This document shows positions 22,438 through 25,149 of a stretch of DNA of 25,149 nt, one piece after another (the first letter of the stretch is position 1; each line of letters starts with the position of its first letter). Origin of the DNA: an uncultured Oscillospiraceae bacterium. GTDB lineage: Bacteria > Bacillota_A > Clostridia > Oscillospirales > Oscillospiraceae. The position numbers and the translations under genes were made by a program. The stretch is from NCBI GenBank assembly GCA_900754605.1, contig CAAEDK010000249.1, positions 1 to 25,149 of the forward strand, given 5' to 3'. The notes under the pieces are model-generated. The model saw only the letters and a list, made by a program, of their open reading frames with translations, had not been told where the DNA came from and searched no databases.

Positions 22438-22461
22438 CAACAGCGATCGAGCCAGCCGTTG
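22438..22461 (-). terminator. Weak stem-loop after the winged-helix gene
   Basis: On the minus strand CAACGGC (plus 22455-22461) pairs with GCTGTTG (plus 22438-22444), one G-U included. A pyrimidine-rich stretch (GTCTCTTTCCCCTCCC) follows a few bases later, without a pure T run. It could partly end transcription of the regulator gene before the helicase leader. Confidence 0.35.
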
Positions 22462-22499
22462 TCTCTGCAAGTGCTTCCGATTTTGTGTTTCTGGATGGG

Positions 22500-22946
22500 T
22501 CAGTTCATCTCCTGACGATCAATTAAAAGGTATCCGCGTCTCTTTACAGATTTCAGAATATACCGGCTCGTCTCTGAATCCAGACATAATTTCTTTCTGA
22601 GGTTTCGCATATAATTACTGGATTCTGTTAAGGTCGCCGGCTTTCCGTTTCTCTCTTTGGTGATGATTTGAATGATCTCCGAATGCGATACGAGCTGTCC
22701 TTCATAGGCCGCCAACAGATGAAGCAAATGAAATTGTGCCCGGGTAAGCGTGTATTGTATTCCATCCATAATGACCTTTCTCCGCGCTGGATAAAATCTG
22801 ATTCCGAAAGCCTCCGTGACAGGCTCAAACCCATGGGTCATTAAGAGATTTCCTGTGCTGCCGGCGTGTTCTATAATGGACTGTATATTTTCCAGCATGT
22901 TTTTTTCTTCTTCCTGGCCTTCCGATACAAATGCGAATACCTTCAT
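22500..22946 (-). CDS. Stand-alone OmpR/PhoB-type winged-helix regulator
   Basis: ATG 22946 is chosen over GTG 22952 because GGAGG lies eight bases before the ATG and only two before the GTG. In the 148-residue product, residues about 50-145 form a Trans_reg_C winged helix: VIMDGIQYTLTRAQFHLLHLLAAYEGQLVSHSEIIQII, then SSNYMRNLRKKL and YILKSVKRRGYLL. There is no receiver domain; the N-terminal 45 residues are short and unfamiliar (MKVFAFVSEGQEEEKNMLEN). It probably regulates this control region, either its own promoter or the helicase block just downstream. Confidence 0.85.
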   Translation of the reverse strand: MKVFAFVSEGQEEEKNMLENIQSIIEHAGSTGNLLMTHGFEPVTEAFGIRFYPARRKVIMDGIQYTLTRAQFHLLHLLAAYEGQLVSHSEIIQIITKERNGKPATLTESSNYMRNLRKKLCLDSETSRYILKSVKRRGYLLIDRQEMN

Positions 22947-22993
22947 AAACACTTCCTCCGTATATTATTTTCAGGCAGGCATCAATACAATCA

Positions 22994-23022
22994 ATTATAC
23001 TAATTTATATTTCGTTAAGCAA
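22994..23022 (-). promoter_or_regulatory. Promoter of the winged-helix regulator
   Basis: On the minus strand TTGCTT (plus 23017-23022), a 17-base spacer and a perfect TATAAT (plus 22994-22999). The start codon lies about 48 bases downstream of the -10. The direct repeat ATCAAT-ACA-ATCAAT (22981-22995) overlaps the -10 and could be a binding site. Confidence 0.7.
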
Positions 23023-23133
23023 TCATTTTTCTGTTGATTTTTGACGGAAAATGCTGCCTTTCAACTTTCCTTTGGACTCCATAGCAGCCTGGTTTTTATC
23101 ATCTTTAACCGACTATGCCCGTTGCTTGGTAGA

Positions 23134-23161
23134 TTGTTCGCTTTTATAGCACACATATAAT
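23134..23161 (+). promoter_or_regulatory. Candidate promoter of the first XRE gene
   Basis: TTGTTC (23134-23139), 16-base spacer, then a perfect TATAAT (23156-23161). It points away from the winged-helix gene promoter, giving a divergent control region, and is followed by the inverted repeats annotated separately. Confidence 0.55.
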
Positions 23162-23213
23162 TATAGGTGATTAAAGCTAAAAACTATGTAATACAAAACA
23201 TAGAATTATATGT
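23153..23213. promoter_or_regulatory. Nested inverted repeats, probable operator region
   Basis: Outer arms ACATATAATT (23153-23162) and AATTATATGT (23204-23213) are perfect complements; the left arm contains the -10 box. Between them CTATGT (23184-23189) and ACATAG (23198-23203) form another perfect pair. Such nested symmetry at the promoter of an XRE gene suggests autoregulation by that protein. Confidence 0.55.
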
Positions 23214-23239
23214 ATGCTATTTTATCAAAGGGTGTTGCA

Positions 23240-23602
23240 ATGAAAAGTGTGATGGAATTGCTGTATGAGCTTCGTGTTGATCATGATCTGACCCAAGCAG
23301 AAGTAGGTGCGGTGCTGGGGATCTCCCAACAACACTACTCCAAATATGAAACGGGTGAATATGAGCTTCCACTCCGCCATTTTGTTTCACTGGCAAATTA
23401 TTATCAGGTTTCCGCCGACTATCTGATCGGACGCCATCACAATCTGGAGCTGAAAGAGGAAGACATGGTTTACCTGACCGCTCAATACAGCTGCGGAAAT
23501 CTGCTCCGTGATGTGATGGGCCTCAGTGCGAAAGGCCGGCAGGCTGTTTTGGAATATGTACATTTGTTGCAATTAAAGGAACAGAGCAAAAATGCGGATT
23601 GA
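23240..23602 (+). CDS. XRE-family helix-turn-helix regulator
   Basis: The ATG at 23240 has AAGGG eight bases upstream; an in-frame ATG at 23210 lies inside the inverted repeats and is unlikely. The 120-residue protein has an N-terminal HTH_3 domain (about 5-62: LRVDHDLTQAEVGAVLGISQQHYSKYETGEYELPLRHFVSLANYYQVSADYLIG) and a short helical C-terminus (SAKGRQAVLEYVHLLQLKEQ) of the type used for dimerisation. It is divergent from the winged-helix gene and is likely a repressor of the shared region. Confidence 0.9.
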   Translation: MKSVMELLYELRVDHDLTQAEVGAVLGISQQHYSKYETGEYELPLRHFVSLANYYQVSADYLIGRHHNLELKEEDMVYLTAQYSCGNLLRDVMGLSAKGRQAVLEYVHLLQLKEQSKNAD

Positions 23603-23646
23603 ACTGGTTGCCCGCATGAAAAAAGCGCAGAATTGGAGCATGAATA

Positions 23647-23670
23647 GTCCGTCCGGATGGGCGGGCTTTT
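23647..23670 (+). terminator. Intrinsic terminator after the first XRE gene
   Basis: GTCCGTCC (23647-23654) pairs with GGGCGGGC (23659-23666), including G-U pairs, around GGAT; TTTTC follows at once. It lies 45 bases after the stop and falls within an unsupported plus-strand frame (23592-23822) that I do not annotate. Confidence 0.72.
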
Positions 23671-23848
23671 CTTGTGCATACATAGAAATTTTGGTGACTG
23701 GAACACTTTCCCGTTGGAAAATTGTCGAGAAATATCTAAAAAGGATATTTTACATCTATTCTAGTCAACATTATATCAGGTTTCATTGTAAAATCAATAA
23801 ACTGGATAAAAAACATCTGTAGTAGATAGGTGTAGGTGAGTATATAAA
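23671..23848. other. AT-rich intergenic region ahead of the second XRE gene
   Basis: There is no gene with support here. It probably contains the promoter of the next gene; TTGTAA near 23787 and ATAAAA near 23808 are weak candidates only. With the terminator and the tail after the first XRE gene, the non-coding gap is about 245 bases. Confidence 0.4.
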
Positions 23849-24106
23849 GTGGGAAAGAATTTGTTTCTGATCCGAGGCAATATATGCGCGGAGCGCGTCC
23901 GGCTGGGCCGGGCGTTGCAGAAGCCTCCGATGACGCAGGACGACCTCGCACGTAAAATACAGCTATTGGGGATGGAGATGACCCCTTTAATTATCTCCCG
24001 AATTGAGAAAAACCAGAGGCATGTCTGTGACGCGGAGCTGCGCACCCTTGCAAGGGCCCTTTCTGTATCTATGGATTGGCTGTGTGGGGATACAGATGCG
24101 CTATAA
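23849..24106 (+). CDS. Second XRE-family helix-turn-helix regulator
   Basis: This 85-residue frame starts at GTG 23849 with AGGTGAG upstream; no ATG precedes the HTH, so the GTG is needed. The protein is a bare HTH domain: NICAERVRLGRALQKPPMTQDDLARKIQLLG, then MTPLIISRIEKNQRHVCDAELRTLARALSVSMDWLCG. The recognition helix region is slightly longer than usual. It is convergent with the PBECR4 gene. Likely a regulator of the element or of the neighbouring nuclease-like gene. Confidence 0.85.
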   Translation: MGKNLFLIRGNICAERVRLGRALQKPPMTQDDLARKIQLLGMEMTPLIISRIEKNQRHVCDAELRTLARALSVSMDWLCGDTDAL

Positions 24107-24195
24107 ACACAGGTACAGCAAAAGAAAAATGGGTGTAACGCTGGAGCGCTGCGCCCTCGTGATAAAACCACAATCTTTATCCGCATATGAGAACT

Positions 24196-24798
24196 TTAGG
24201 CGCCTTCTTTAGGGCCCTGTCTCGGTGCCAATCTATCGTATTGGATGATAGTGTCTCCGGTCTGTAGATTGAGTTTTTCTTTTTTCAGCAAGGTATAACG
24301 CGGCTGACCCTCGGCATAGTCCTTTTCCGATTTTGGGAAAAAGGTACGGCATACCTGCGTGTCCTCGCCCATACGCCGTGCCAGAAATAAGTATACCGGT
24401 GTACCCTCGAAACTGTTTTGCAGCAGGTAGTCCGCCTGAATCGCTGAAAAAGCATGTACCTTGGAATTATAGCGGAAAACAATCTCGTTGCTATCCAGAA
24501 ATTCTTCCAGATGGGCCAGCGGCTTCAGGCGCGGCTCCATCTGTTTGAAAAAAACACTCCGCTGGGCATGGGAAAGTGTAAGATTTCCAGATAGGATTTC
24601 CTGCATGATATTTGCTCTTTTCCCGGTTAGAAAACGGACATTATCTGTCAGCTTATGCAGGCCGGCCAGGTGATGAAAATCTGATGGATCAAATGAGATT
24701 GTAAAATCTATGGTCCGTCCCTTCCTGCCCGCAACAATATGATATTGGTAGGTAAGCAGTTGATGGAAACCAACCGCACATGTTTGAAGTAAATCCAT
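24196..24798 (-). CDS. PBECR4-type nuclease-fold protein
   Basis: ATG 24798 has AAAGAGGA upstream, 22 bases after a terminator. In the 200-residue product, the N-terminal half contains ISFDPSDFHHLAGLHKLTD, the hallmark of the PBECR4 class (phage-Barnase-EndoU-ColicinE5/D-RelE-like nuclease fold), and TGKRANIMQEILSGNLTLS. Later segments (EFLDSNEIVFRYNS, GTPVYLFLARRMGEDTQVCRTFFPKSEKDYAEGQPRYTLLKKEKL) complete the fold. BECR proteins usually cleave RNA and often act as toxins or as factors delivered with element DNA. No separate antitoxin gene is adjacent; the upstream structured RNA could control it. The family call rests on motif memory. Confidence 0.72.
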   Translation of the reverse strand: MDLLQTCAVGFHQLLTYQYHIVAGRKGRTIDFTISFDPSDFHHLAGLHKLTDNVRFLTGKRANIMQEILSGNLTLSHAQRSVFFKQMEPRLKPLAHLEEFLDSNEIVFRYNSKVHAFSAIQADYLLQNSFEGTPVYLFLARRMGEDTQVCRTFFPKSEKDYAEGQPRYTLLKKEKLNLQTGDTIIQYDRLAPRQGPKEGA

Positions 24799-24820
24799 CC
24801 TGAATCCTCTTTCATGTAGC

Positions 24821-24995
24821 AGAAAACCCCGCCGTAAGGCGGGGCTTTCTGGTGCATTTTCTTTCGGCTACTCAAAGCCTACGCCGGTTTGAGGTTTCGC
24901 TGCACAACCCCTCCTGAAAGCTCCATAAGACGATGCCGACCGGCGCACCCTCCTACTTCAACGCTTGGACAGACACACGCCGTTGCCTGTCTTAC
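24821..24995 (-). ncRNA. Candidate 175-nt structured RNA with its own promoter and terminator
   Basis: On the minus strand a consensus promoter is followed, from about 24995, by GC-rich non-coding sequence that ends in a terminator at 24823-24844. Possible helices: GACAG/CTGTC near the 5' end; GGGGTT with AACCTC around a loop containing GTGCA; that loop can pair with TGCAC downstream (a pseudoknot); CTCAAA with TTTGAG; and a long-range 7-bp CGCCGGT with ACCGGCG. I saw no open frame of note. I do not recognise the class; it does not have the 6S-like closing stem. Confidence 0.62.
24823..24844 (-). terminator. Intrinsic terminator between the structured RNA and the PBECR4 gene
   Basis: CCCCGCC (24827-24833) and GGCGGGG (24838-24844) form a perfect 7-bp stem around GTAA. 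On the minus strand TTTTCT follows directly. The PBECR4 start codon lies 24 bases further on, so that gene depends on read-through unless a promoter is hidden in between. Confidence 0.8.
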
Positions 24996-25001
24996 ATTAT
25001 T

Positions 25002-25030
25002 ATAATACGCAGTATTTCAGAATATGTCAA
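25002..25030 (-). promoter_or_regulatory. Near-consensus sigma-70 promoter of the structured RNA
   Basis: On the minus strand TTGACA (plus 25025-25030), a 17-base spacer and TATTAT (plus 25002-25007). It is among the best promoters in the window and fires toward the structured RNA and the PBECR4 gene. Confidence 0.75.
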
Positions 25031-25149
25031 TATATTTTTGGCTAGTTGTGTTGCTTCAAATGGGACCATAGCATGACATTGCGGTGGTCGCTCTTCTTGC
25101 AAACTCCAGGATTATAGGATAGAATATGATTGATAATCTCCAATTATCC
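25031..25149. other. Right end of the window, no feature seen
   Basis: This is AT-rich sequence upstream of the minus-strand promoter. I saw no open frame with a ribosome site and no repeat; it may be the flank of a gene beyond the window. Confidence 0.4.

Noticed and set aside
22117..22515. Plus-strand frame of 132 codons over the helicase leader
   Set aside because: It crosses a terminator stem and a multibranched RNA structure and has no family signature; the structured-RNA reading explains the region better.
23592..23822. Plus-strand frame of 76 codons after the first XRE gene
   Set aside because: It overlaps the end of the XRE gene and reads through an intrinsic terminator into AT-rich non-coding sequence.
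24821..24995. 6S RNA as identity of the right-hand structured RNA
   Set aside because: Length and promoter would fit, but the 5' and 3' ends do not pair into the long closing stem that defines 6S RNA.
1..25149. CRISPR arrays, tRNA and rRNA genes
   Set aside because: No regularly spaced direct repeats, no tRNA-like cloverleaf and no conserved rRNA segments were noticed on reading either strand; a tRNAscan or CRISPR finder run would settle this.

Overview
The window looks like part of a mobile or extrachromosomal replicon (integrative conjugative element, plasmid or phage-plasmid) from a gut-type Firmicute, probably class Clostridia. The grounds are strong AGGAGG-type ribosome binding sites, consensus sigma-70 promoters, moderately GC-rich coding sequence, and protein families (DUF3268 zinc finger, DinJ/YafQ, PBECR4, small accessory proteins) that I associate with clostridial elements. 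No rRNA, tRNA or CRISPR array was seen, and no relaxase, integrase or DNA polymerase lies inside the window, so the element type is inferred.

Left part (1-4174, plus strand): the 3' end of a reverse transcriptase/maturase fused to a DUF7662-like domain; a DinJ/YafQ-type toxin-antitoxin pair with its own promoter; a 36-codon gene stub; then an AT-rich two-gene unit encoding a secreted papain-like cysteine peptidase and a membrane-anchored protein. This part looks like a patchwork of independent insertions.

Boundary (4175-4686): no convincing gene. It holds three consecutive hairpins, two of them with 14-bp perfect arms (a candidate oriT or regulatory structure), a 17-bp stem-loop that probably ends the large minus-strand unit, and a further folded segment.

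Core (4687-22136, all minus strand, read right to left): about 25 tightly packed genes, many joined by ATGA or longer overlaps. In transcription order: a 1062-residue SF2/SNF2-like helicase with an internal zinc ribbon, a DnaN-type sliding clamp, a DUF3268 zinc-finger protein, two paralogous Cys-cluster proteins separated by other small genes, an XF1762-type acetyltransferase-like protein, a RavA-like MoxR ATPase, a sigma-70-like factor, a frameshifted NADAR (YbiA-like) protein, SSB, several small proteins including a possible DarA-related antirestriction protein, and a ViaA-like vWA protein. Helicase, clamp and SSB form a DNA maintenance kit; MoxR and vWA form an expected chaperone pair; NADAR and the DarA-like protein suggest protection against host defences.

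Right part (22137-25149): the control region. It has a lone OmpR-type winged-helix protein and a divergent XRE regulator around a promoter region with nested inverted repeats, a second XRE regulator, and a PBECR4 nuclease-like gene. Two structured RNAs stand out. One (22224-22307) lies ahead of the helicase operon and is followed by an intrinsic terminator. The other (about 24821-24995) has a consensus promoter, possible pseudoknots and an intrinsic terminator placed 22 nt before the PBECR4 start. Both share the layout structured RNA, terminator, ribosome binding site, gene. These RNAs, the RT-DUF7662 fusion and the uncharacterised gene block are the best candidates for undescribed biology.
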